Assembly (NCBI GenBank): GCA_036365145.1
Contig: JAEOAD010000015.1
Coordinates: 41,261,835-41,325,834 of the forward strand
Length of the DNA: 64,000 nt
Reading direction: 5' to 3'
DNA from: Orientallactaga sibirica
Taxonomy: Eukaryota > Chordata > Mammalia > Rodentia > Dipodidae
Below, one piece after another: positions 36,980 through 47,553 of this stretch; within the stretch, counting starts at the first letter, position 1; the number at the start of each line of letters is the position of its first letter. The notes beneath the pieces were generated by a model. That model was not told the origin of the DNA. It saw nothing but the letters and a program-made list of their open reading frames with translations, and did no database searches. The translations under genes were made by a program, and so were the position numbers.

Positions 36980-38700
36980 GAGCCAGGCATGGTGGCACAT
37001 GCCTTTAATCCCAGCATTTGAGAAGCAGAGATAGGAGAATCACTATGAGTTCAAGGCCACCCTGAGACTACATAGATTTCCAGCTCAGTTTGGCCTAAAG
37101 TGAGACTCTACATTGAAAAATAAAATAAAAATAAATAAAACAATAAATTGTCAAAAGTGCAACAGTGCCAAAGGAAGGGTAGGACTTCTTAAAACGTGCT
37201 CCTCCAGACACAAAATGGCCTGGATATCCATGACCTCACAGTGCCTGACATTACCTACACAAGACCATCATAATAGGAAGAAAAGATGGTGATATCAAAA
37301 TAAAAGAGACTGAGAGGGGAAGGAATATGATGGAGAGTGGAGTTTCAAAGGGAAAAGTGGGGGGAGGGAGGGAATTACTATGGGATATGGAATATTGTCT
37401 ACAATTATAGAAGTTGTCAATAAAAAAAATTAATTTAAAAAAAAGTGCAATATGCCGGGCATGGTGGTGCATGCCTTTAATCCCAGCACTCGGGAGGCAG
37501 AGGTAGGATCACCGTGAGTTCGAGGTCACCCTGATACTACATAGTGAATTCCAGGTCAGCCTGAGCTAGAGTGAGACCCTACCTCAAAAAACAAAAACAA
37601 CAACAACAACAACAAAAAAAAATGTGCAATAGTGCTGAAGGTGAGAAATAACTGAAAAATACTAGCTAGGCCTGGTGACACATTCCTTTAAATCTCAGCA
37701 CTTGGGAGGCAGAGGAAGGAGGATCGCCATGAGTTCCAGGCCAGCCTGAGACTACATAGTGAATTCCAGGTCAGCCTGAAACCCTACCTCAAAAAAATAA
37801 GTATGTAAAAAAAGAAAAGTACTGATGAAGATTTGATTCTGGTACCAAATCTCTCTCTCTTTCTTCTCTCTCTCCCCCCCCCTCTCTCTCTCCATATATA
37901 TATATATTTGTTTATTTATGGAGGTAGGGTTTCACTCTAGTCCAGGCTGACCTGGAATCTGGAATTCACTATGTAATCTCAGGGTGGCTTGGAACTCAAG
38001 GTGATCTTCCTACCTCTGCCTCCCAAATTCTAAGATTAAAGGTGTGCACCAATAGGCCAAGCTAACTTTCTTCTTTTTTGTTTGTTTTTTCATTTTTTGA
38101 GATAGGGTCTCACCCTAGCCTGGGCTGTCCTGAAATTCACTCTGTTGTTTTAGACTGGCCTTGAACTCAGATGGCAATCCTCCTACCTCTGCCTCCTAAC
38201 TGCTGGGATTAATTATTATTATTATTATTATTACCATTTTTTGCAAGGCTCTTCCTCTTTAAGAACATTATTTTTAAAAATATTTTACCTCTTATTAGCT
38301 GGGCATGGTGGCTCAAGAACATTATTTTTAAAAATATTTTATTATTAGCTTAATCCCAGCACCCGAGAGGCAGAGGTAGGAGGACTGACATGAGTTCGAG
38401 GCCAACCTGAGACTACATAGTGCATTCCAGGTCAGCCTGAACTAGAGTGAGACCCTACCTCGAAAAAAAAAAAAATCAAAAACAAAAAAATTATTATTTA
38501 TTTATTTGAGAGAGAGAGAGGCAGATAGAGATTGAAAGAATGAGAGAATGGGAGTGCCAGGGCCTCCATCCACTACAAACGAACTCCAGATACTTGTGCC
38601 ACCTTGTGCATCTGGCTTACTTGGGTACTGGGGAATCGGACTGAGGTCCTTTAACTTTGCAGGCAACAGCCTTAACCACTAAGCCATTTCTCCAGCTCTC
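36980..38700. repeat. SINE block with a rearranged B1
   Basis: B1(+) at 36980-37115, 37452-37595, 37665-37800 and 38295-38465. B1(-) at 37917-38065 and 38095-38215. DIP-type(-) at 38500-38700. The B1 at 38295 is broken after its first 15-20 bases by a local duplication: AAGAACATTATTTTTAAAAA occurs at 38261 and again at 38315. Confidence 0.75.
37190..37440 (+). mobile_element. L1 3' end (LINE-1)
   Basis: It shares ACACAAAATGGCCTGGATAT and its flanks with the inverted copy at 30508-31170. It ends GGGAGGGAGGGAATTACTA ... GTTGTCAATAAAAAAA, a G-rich LINE 3' UTR with a short A tail. Strongly 5'-truncated. Confidence 0.7.
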
Positions 38701-39710
38701 TTTCTTTTTTTTTTTTTTTAGATTGGTCTCACTGTGTACCTTTGGCTGGCCTAGAACTCACTGTATAGAGACCCGGCTAGACTCCAACTTACATAAACAT
38801 ATTGTGAATCATTGGGATGACCTCCTAACAGCGCTGTCTTGTGAGTTTGGTTTCCATGATTTTATTTTGCATTTGTTATTGTAACTGAATTAAATAATTT
38901 GGCTTTAATGGTTTATAGGCTTATTATTATTTTTTTTTAAGGTAGGGTTTCACTCTAGCTCAGGCTGACCTGGAATTCACTATGTAGTCTCAGGGTGGCC
39001 TTAAACTCATGGTGATCCTCCTACCTCAGCCTCCCAAGTGCTGGGATTAAAGGCGTGCACCACCACACCTGTTATAGGTTTAATTTTAATGGTTTATAAG
39101 TTTCTAGTAGGTAGCTATTAGGTTAACAAGGTTTAATATTAACAATGAGCACTGATTTAATTTCTGCTTTAAATTCATTCATTGGATTGCCTTACCTGTT
39201 AACCTCCTTAGCTGTGCAGAAGACACAGTAGCCATTGATGAGTCAGATTACTGTCTCCTTAGCAAATTAGAGCCTGAGGCAAGTACTCACTGGTCAAATG
39301 AAGGCCTATTGATGTCAAGGAACACTATGAACAAAGCTTTTATGCTTCTTTACACAGAAAAAAAATGTGGTAGGAAAACTGAGTCACCATCCCAGGTACA
39401 GGCAAAAATAGGTATGCAGAGCCCCAACGAGTCCCACTTTAGCATTCAGAACCATTTTCATGGAGCATATTGTAATGGAGTGCTAGGGGGTCAGGAAAGT
39501 CCTTGAACCCCAATCCCTAGGTTTCTGTCTAATTTTAATCAAAGAATTGAATAAAACAAGACTGTGAAGGAAAACAAAAGACTGAGAAGGGTAATTAAAT
39601 TATTATATTTATTTAGGGAAGTACAGAGCAAAGGGAAGAACACCCATGTGTTTTGAGAATCCAGGTGGAGAGCCTGGAACATGGAGAGGAGAGAAAGAAG
39701 GTTCAAAGAG
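38700..39710. other. Mostly unique stretch with one B1(-)
   Basis: A B1(-) lies at 38935-39075. 39080-39710 is unique; I see no exon in it. Confidence 0.5.
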
Positions 39711-39712
39711 CT

Positions 39713-39714
39713 CC

Positions 39715-39756
<42 letters not shown>

Positions 39757-39757
39757 A
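39713..39757 (+). repeat. (CTAT)n microsatellite
   Basis: About eleven CTAT repeats. Confidence 0.95.
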
Positions 39758-40009
39758 AAGTCTGATCATACTTTGATCTCTGGCAAAGTGGAGGCCTTTC
39801 TGCCTATTTACTTTCAGGGACCCAGTCACCCTAACTGCCTACTCCCTCTCATTATTGTTTGTAGGAACCCTGCCTTGTATATTTCCGCTTACTATAATGT
39901 ATATTTCAGCAGCAAGATTGTCATTAACAAGGAAAAAAATGTCATGAAACAAGATTTATTTTCATCTTCCTCCTCCTCTTCCTCATCTACCTTTTCTCTC
40001 TCTTTTTTT

Positions 40010-40562
40010 TCCAAGGTAGGGTCTCCCTCTAGCCCAGACTGACCTCCAGCTGGCCTCCTCAGCATCCCAAGTGCTGGTATTAAAAGTGTGCACCACTACA
40101 TCACCTACTTTTTTTGTTTTGTTTTGTTTTTTTGTTTTTGGTTTTTCGAGGTAGGGTCTCCCTCTAGCCCAGGCTGACCTGGAATTCACTATGTAGTCTC
40201 AGGGTGGCTTTGAATTCACAGTGATTCTCCTATCTTTGCCTCCCAAGTGGTGGGATTAAAGGAGTGTGCCACCATGCCTGGCTTATTTTTTTTAATGTTT
40301 ATTTATTTATTTGAGAAAAAGAGAGAGGGAAAGAGGCAGTTAGAGAGAGAATGGGCGCTCCAGGGCCTTCAACCATTGCAAACGAACTCCAGATGCATGC
40401 ACCACCTTGTGCATCTGGCTTACATGGGTACTGGGGAATTGAGCCTGGGTCCTTTGCTTTGAAGGTAAGTACCTTAACCACTAAGCAATTTTCCAGCACC
40501 CTTATTTTATTTTTAATTTTTAAAATATATTTAATTTATTTATTTATTTGAGAGAGAAAAAG

Positions 40563-40610
<48 letters not shown>

Positions 40611-40976
40611 GGCACGCCAGGGCCTCCAGCCACTGCAAATAAACTCCAGATGCATGAACCCCCTTGTGCATCTGTCTTACGTGGGTCCTGGAGAATTGAA
40701 CCGGGATCCTTTGGCTTTGCAGGCAAACACCTTAACTGCTAAGCCATCTCTCCAGCCCTTATTTTATTTTTTTAATGAGAGAGTGAGAGGGAACAATAGA
40801 ATTGACACTCCAGGGCCTCCAGCCACTGTAATTGAAGTCCAGATGCATGTGCTACCTAGTTTGCATGTGGGCTACCTTGTGCTTGCATCACTTTGGTGTG
40901 TCTGACTCACATGGGTCCTTAGGCTTCACAGGCAAGTGCCTTAACCATTAAGCCATCTCACCAGCCCTGAGGTTTT

Positions 40977-41011
<35 letters not shown>

Positions 41012-42850
41012 TTTGTTTTTCAAGGTAGGGTCTTGCTCTAGCCCAGGCTGACCTGGAATTCACTAGGTAGTCTCAGGATGGCCTTGAATTCACAGCGATC
41101 CTCCTACCTCTGCCTCTCTAGTGCTGGAATTAAAGGGGTGTGCCACCACATCCAGCTCCTGAGTTCCTATTTTAAAAAACATGTATTTTGGGGGGCTGGA
41201 GTGATGGCTCAGTGGCTAAAGCACTTGCTTGCAAAGACTTATGACCTGGAATTGATTCCCCAGTACCTATGTAAAGCCAGGTGCAAAGGTGGCACATGCA
41301 TCTGCAGTTTGTTTGCAGCAGCTTGAGGTCCTGGCATGCCCATTTTCTGTTTCTCTTCTTTATATGCTTCCAAATAAGTAAATAAAAACATTTTTCAAAA
41401 AAGTATTAAGCTGGGTGTGGTGGCTCTCACTTTTTTTTTTTTCGAGTAGGGTCTCACTCTAGCTCAGGCTGACCTGGAATTCACTGTGTAGTCTCGGGGT
41501 GGCCTTGAACTCATGGTGATCCTCCAACCTCTGCCTCCCAAGTGCTTGGATTAAAGGCGTGTGCCACCATGCCCAGCTGGCTCTCACTTTTAATCTCAGC
41601 ACTCGGGAGGCAGAGGTAGGAGGATTGTTGTGAGTTTGAGGCCACCCTGAGACTAAATAGTGAATTCTAGGTCAGCTTGGGCTAGAGTATGACCTATCTT
41701 GATTAAAAAAAAAAAAAAAGTATTACAACTATTTTTATTCATTTATAAACAGAGGAAAGAAGAGAGAGAGAGAATGGGCGTGCCAGGGCCTCTTGCTGTT
41801 GCAAATGAACTCAACATATATGCCACTTTGTACATCTGTCTTTGGGTGTTGGGGAATCAAACTTAAGACATCAGGCTTTGCAAGCAAAAGTCTCTAATAC
41901 ACTGAGCCTTGCCTCCAGTCCCTGAGTTCCTAATTTTTATTAGATACTGTGTTATGATTTGGGGACACAGAAGTGGATGTGATTCAAATCTTGTCTTCTA
42001 GAAAGTCATTCCAGCAGGTGGAATCAAACAAACAATACCTCAAAGACTTTTTTGGTTGTATAGGTAATTGTGTGGGCATAAAGGCCTGTAGTGGTCAATC
42101 AAGGGCTGAATAGAAGTCTGGAAATCAGAGGGATTGTGAATGTAAACCAAGGCCAGTCAGTAACAGCTTTAGAGGCAATAATGCTTAGTGGAGTCTTTAG
42201 ACTTGTTTTCTCAAGGACAACTAGAGGTAGGGATGGTATGGTTTCCTGGGCTCCAACAAAAAAACAGACTTGAAGCAGTTCAAGATCTTATTAGGTGATG
42301 AAGATGGCAAAGTTACAGTAATAATAATAGTTAACATCTCTAGTGAATTTTAAGAGCTAGGTATTATGAGCTAGGAGTGGTGGTACATGGCTGTAATCTT
42401 AGTACTCAAGAAGCTGAGGCAAGAGCATCATGAGTTGGAGACCAGTTTGGGCTACAAAAGGAGACTAATGATGTATCTCAAAAAACAGAAACAAGGGCTG
42501 GAGAGATGACTTAGCAGTTAAGACGTTTGCCTGTGAAGCCTAAGAACTTAGACACTCCAGAACATACATAAGCCAGCTGCACATGGTGGCGCTTGTGTCT
42601 GGACTGTTCCTCTGCAGTGGCTAGAGGCCCTGGTGCACCCATTCTCTCTCTAATAAATAAAAATAAAAATAAAAATTAGCTGGGCGTGGTGGCACATGCC
42701 TTTAATCCCAGCACTAGGGAGGCAGAAGTAGGAGGATCGTGAGTTCAAGGCCACCTGAGACTACATAGTGAGTTCCAGGTCAGCCTGAGCTAGAGTGAGA
42801 CCCTACCTGAAAAAACCAAAATAAATAAATAAATAAATATTAAAATTAAA
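40010..42850. repeat. SINE block, one B1 nested in another
   Basis: B1(-) at 40010-40105, 40145-40285 and 41015-41157. DIP-type(-) at 40300-40500, 40540-40760, 40770-40970 and 41750-41925. DIP-type(+) at 41193-41370 and 42494-42655. B1(+) at 42680-42820. A B1(+) at 41413-41710 is split by a B1(-) at 41435-41578, flanked by the duplicated target GGCTCTCACTTTT. (AG)n at 40566-40606. 41930-42370 is unique. Confidence 0.8.
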
Positions 42851-43380
42851 AAAAAATGTTTAAAAAACCCAGAACCTAACCTACTACTACCAAACTCAGG
42901 TTTTGTGCTTAATAAACTACATAACTTATTTCAATGCATATTAGGATTATTTCCCCTTCACAGGGTGAAATGGAAACCTTAATGCGATTAATATTTACCT
43001 AAAGTTACGTATAAAATGCCCCTGAGAAGTTCTAACTCCGGAAGCTGACTACAGAGCCCCAGTTTTTTAAACCACAAATCAGAGGAGTGACAAGATGAGA
43101 TTCAGAAAGCTTTCTTTGAAGAGCAGTGGAAGAAAAAGGTGGATGGGAGATAAGACGTTCCCAGTAAATCAGAGACCAAGGGAGGAGACTGGGCAGTAAA
43201 GGTCACTGAGAAGCAGCCTGTTACAGGGGCCACTGGTCCAGGGTGGGCTTGGGACATACTTGAGTGGGCAGTTCTCACAACGTGATGTAACTGAAACTAG
43301 ACGTGGTCTTTCGTGGGCAGCAGCGAGGGTCGTCTTTCTGTGGTTTAGGGTCTTGAAGGGACAACACACAGCAGTCCTGG
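42850..43380. other. Unique PRDX1 upstream flank
   Basis: SINE-free sequence leading into the PRDX1 CpG island. It could hold distal promoter elements; no specific element is claimed. Confidence 0.4.
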
Positions 43381-43523
43381 AAGCAGAGGCCGGGTTCCCA
43401 GCAGAGATCCTAAATTAATGGAGGGGGCGGTCAAGAGGAAGGAAACCTCTCTCCGACCTCTGCCAACAGCAGCTGGGAAGTTGGAAGTCTTTTTGGGACC
43501 ACTGAGCCCCAGCAACAGAAAGC

Positions 43524-43533
43524 GCTGAGTCAC
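43524..43533 (-). promoter_or_regulatory. Antioxidant response element (NRF2/AP-1 type)
   Basis: Minus-strand GTGACTCAGC fits the ARE core RTGACnnnGC and embeds the AP-1/MARE core TGACTCA. It lies about 110 bp upstream of the TATA box. Confidence 0.65.
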
Positions 43534-43667
43534 CGGCGCGGGGCGGCCAGGGTTGGGCGGGGCTTGGCCCGAGCCCCCACTCCTCTTCTCTCGTCCGCCC
43601 CCCAGGCCGCCTCTGAGTCTCGCGAGAGCCTCGCGGGCTATAAAGGCAGCGCCCCACGCACCCTCGT

Positions 43668-43723
43668 CTGTCGTGTTCCTGCTGGGCTGTCGTGCGTTTC
43701 GTTTGGGGAAGTTTTGCGTCCCG
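43668..43723 (+). other. PRDX1: PRDX1 exon 1 (5' UTR, non-coding)
   Basis: The start is inferred at about 30 bp after TATAAA. The end is a consensus donor, CCCG then GTGAGT, at 43723/43724. Intron 1 runs to 46495. The acceptor TTTCTAG before 46496 matches the position of the second PRDX1 exon in other mammals. Confidence 0.65.
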
Positions 43724-44130
43724 GTGAGTGTGTGGTGCGGGACGAGGTGCAACGCTGCGCCTCGCGTCCTGGGGCCCCTTTTCCTCCTCTCCGCTGGGGG
43801 CTGAGGCGGCCGGGTGAGGCCTGGCCCCTCTCCCCCAGTGCTCCGGGGCCTCACGTGCGCCCTGCCCGCCCCCGGGGCTAGCCCCAGGCTAACGTTGAGT
43901 TCTCCGTGGGGCAGTCGGAGCGGAGCGCGTAGATAGGACGCGCGCTGGAGAGCTCGGGCCTCGAGTGTGCACACGTAGGGTGTGCGCGGCCGTCGAGCAC
44001 CTGAAGCGGGGCTTGGGGCGTGGCTCTCGCCCGCGTTCTCCGCCCATCCCCTGCACGGCGGCGCGGAAGGTAGACTTTTCCGGGATTGGTTTTGGGCTCG
44101 GGATGTGCCGGGCCACCTTGCAAAGCAAGT

Positions 44131-46390
44131 TTGGACGAGGCCATATGTGTTAGAGTCAACACTCTCTAGTGGCTCTCATTTCTTGCACGATGTTTTTTTA
44201 AATATTAAAAAAATTGTGATGATCGATTCTTCCAACGTTTCGCCAAGAACTGAAGCATTAACTTAGTGGGTTTTTTTTTTTTTTTTTGAGGTAGCGTTTG
44301 GGTACGCCTGGCTTCTAATTCTTTTTTGTTTTTTTGCGAAGTCGGGTCTCGCTGTAGTTCAGGCTGACCTGAAATTCACTATATAGTCTCAGGATGGCCT
44401 CGAACTCAAGGCAATCTTCCTATCTCTGCCTTCCGAGTGCTGGGATTAAAGGCGTGCGCCACCACGCCCGGCTAATAATAATTCTTTTTTAAAAAAATTG
44501 TTTGAGAGAGACAATGAACGCTGCAAATGAACTCCAGACACATGCGCCACATTGTGCATCTGGCGTACTTGGGGCCCAGGAATCGAACCGAGGTCGTTTG
44601 GCTTTGCGTGCAAGCACCTTAACCGCTAAGCCATCTTTCCACTCCTTCCCCCCCCCCCTTTTTTTGGAGACAAGACTCAACCTAGGCTCGCTAAACTCTA
44701 TAGATATGTAGCCAAGACTGCCCTTGAATCCTTGATCTCCATCCTTCTAAGCCTCCCAAGTGCTTTTTCCGTGTGTGTTTACTTGCTGAAGCCAGAAGTC
44801 AAACTCAATTGCTGTCCACTTTATTCTTTGAGTCAGTCAGTGAGCCCCAGGGATCCTCTCTGTTCTGATTGCCTGAGGAATAGGCAGACTGGCATATATG
44901 AGCGTACTGGCAATCTGAACTCACATCTCTTCACTCACTAACTGCAAATATTTTACTCACTGAATCATCTCCCAACACTTAGAAACAAATTTATTTTTTT
45001 TTCTTTCTGTTTTTGTTTTGCTTTTTGTCGCTCAAGACCATCCTCCTACCTCGGCCTCCCCAGTGCAGGGATTAAAAGTATGTGACCCAAGGCCGGGCGA
45101 GGTGGTGCACACCTTTAATCCCAGCACTCGGGAGGCCGAGGTAGGAGGATTGCTATGAGTTCAAGGCTCCCCTGAGACTACATAGTGAATTCCAGGTCAG
45201 CCTGAGATAGATTGAAACCCTACCACGGAAAAAAAAAAAAAAGTATGCGACCCAATTGGGCAGGGGGGTGATGGCACAAGCCTTTAGTCCCAGCACTTGG
45301 AGACAGAGATAGGAGTTTGAGGCCAGCCTGAGGCTACATAGAGAATTCCAGGTCAGCTTGGGTTAGAGTGAGACCTTACTGGAAAAAAACCAAACAACCC
45401 CATGCTAGCTTTTGCTCAAGATCAATTTTTTTTTCTATGTTTTTTTTCGAGGTATAGTGTGACTGTAGCCCAGGCTGACCTGGAATCTTCACTATGCAGT
45501 CTCAGTGGCAGAGAACTCAGCCTCCTGAGCACTGGGATTAAAGGCCTGTGCCACCATGCCTGCTCCATTTTTTTTTTTTTAATTTTTTTGAGATAGGGTC
45601 TCTCTCTAGTCCAGCCTGACCTGAAATATGTAGTCTCAGGCTGGGGGTGGGGGGAACACCTAAAATTTTGAAGTGAGAAGATGCCAGATTGGCATTGTGC
45701 TACTAGTATTCATGAGTCTCCGTACCCTGTCTTTTCTGCTTCTATTTAATATGCAAAATAGAATGCCATTGCACAGACTGGTTCAGAAATGGTTATGGGG
45801 GTGACATCAGTTCAAAAACTGGATCCATTTATAAGTGAAAACAAAGGATGATATTCAGAATTTTTTTTGGTCTAAAAGTTGGATAGTTTGAGCTGGGCAT
45901 GGTGGTGCATTCCTTTAATCCCAGCACTCAGGAGGCAGAGGTAGGAGGATCGCCACCTGAGTTCAAGGCCACCCTAAAACTACATAGTGAATTACAGGTC
46001 AGCCTGAGCTAGAGTGAGATTCTACCTCCAAAAAAAAAAAAAAAAAAAAAAAAAAGTTGGATAGCTTGGATTGTGACAATTGACTGACAACTTGTGTTTC
46101 AATTTAGTACAATAAAACCTTTGGGGCCAGAGAGATGGCTTAGTGGTTAAGGTATTTGCCTGCAAAGCCAATGGACCCAGGTTTGATTCTCTGGGACTCA
46201 CATTAGTCAGATGCTCAAGGTTGCTCATGTGTCCGTAGTTTGCGAAGGTTGAAGGCTCTGGCGCATCCATTCTGTCTCTCAACTAAATAAAATATTTAAA
46301 AAACAAAACAAAAATCTTCTGTTTTCAGGGCCACCAGACAATTCCTTGATTAAGCTGTAGCTAAGTTCCTAAGCATAGGAAGGCTGTTAT

Positions 46391-46421
<31 letters not shown>

Positions 46422-46495
46422 TTTTGAATTCTGTTCTGTTACCTTTCCTTTTTTAAAAAAATAATATTATTTTTTTTATCTGTTACCTTTTCTAG
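44131..46495. repeat. PRDX1 intron 1 repeats
   Basis: B1(-) 44320-44475, DIP(-) 44505-44645, B1(+) 45095-45230 and 45260-45385, B1(-) 45445-45570 and 45590-45645 (partial), B1(+) 45890-46030, DIP(+) 46125-46290. 44650-45090 and 45645-45880 are unique. No extra exon is supported. Confidence 0.75.
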
Positions 46496-46506
46496 CTGAT
46501 AGCAAG

Positions 46507-46612
46507 ATGTCTTCAGGAAATGCCAAAATTGGGCATCCTGCCCCCAGCTTCAAAGCCACAGCTGTTATGCCAGATGGTCAGTTCAAAGATATCAGCCTGG
46601 CTGACTACAAAG
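46507..46612 (+). CDS. PRDX1: PRDX1 coding exon 1 (gene exon 2)
   Basis: Encodes residues 1-35 and the first base of codon 36. Donor AAAG then GTAAGA. The exon itself begins at 46496 with 11 nt of 5' UTR (CTGATAGCAAG). Confidence 0.97.
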
Positions 46613-47510
46613 GTAAGAGTAATTACATTACTCTGTTGTCTTCATGTTGAAGTGATGATTACTAACAGTGTTCATAGAAAATAAGTACCCAAAGTACGAA
46701 CCATTTCTAGAGAAAGCATGCATTATTATGTCTGACAGAAGAGTCCAGTTACCTTTTTTCTTTTTTAAAAAATATTTTATTTATTTGTGTGTGTGAGAGA
46801 GAAGAAGAGGCAGAGAGAATGGGCATGCCAGGGCCTCCAGCTGCTGCAAACAAACTCCAGATGCATGCGCCACCTTGTGCATCTGGCTTGTGTGGATCCT
46901 GGGGAATCGAACCAGGGTCCTCAGGCTTCACAGGCAAATGCCTTAACCACTAAGCCATTTCCCCCTCCCCACCTTTTTTCTTTTTTCAAGTTATCTTTTT
47001 AGTAGTACTTCCCAGTTATTATATTACTGGAGAAATTCTCATTGCTTGTTCTTACTTTTTAATTTTAAATTTGTGTATTTGTGTGCATCTGTATGGGTGC
47101 ACCAGGTTCTCTTCCTACTGCATTCCTACTGGATCATTTACATGGATAGCTGGGGAGTTAAACCAGAGTCTTCAGGCTTTGCAAGCTATCACATTTAATT
47201 GCTTAGCCATCTCCAGCCCCAGTTTGGTGTTTTGTTTTTGTTTTTCAAGGTAGGGTCTTCCTCTAGCCTAGGCTGACCTGGAACTGACTCTAGTCCCAGG
47301 CTGACCTTGAACTCATGGTGACCCACCCTCCCTCCCTCCCTCCCTCCCTCCCTCCCTCCCTTCCTTCCTTCTTTTCTTCTTTCTTTTTCCAAGGTAGGGT
47401 CTTGCTCTAGACTAGGCTGACCTTGAACTCATGGCAACCCTCTTTATTTCTCCCCTTTCTCTCTTTCTTTTTTTTTTTTTAAATAAAATTATTTATTTAT
47501 TTATTTGCAA

Positions 47511-47553
<43 letters not shown>

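Larger units (their letters stand above)
43400..44130 (+). promoter_or_regulatory. PRDX1: PRDX1 CpG-island promoter
   Basis: A GC-rich, CpG-rich island with Sp1-type boxes (GGGGCGG near 43540, GGGCGGGGC near 43555) and a TATA box (TATAAA, 43639-43644) about 30 bp before the inferred start of exon 1. An antioxidant-response-type element lies at 43524-43533. PRDX1 is a known NRF2 target, so oxidative-stress induction is expected from family knowledge. The 209-residue minus-strand frame covering the island is antisense and unsupported. Confidence 0.85.

Noticed and set aside
43345..43974. 209-codon minus-strand open frame over the PRDX1 promoter
   Set aside because: It is antisense across TATA, exon 1 and its donor in a CpG island, with no homology and several competing frames.
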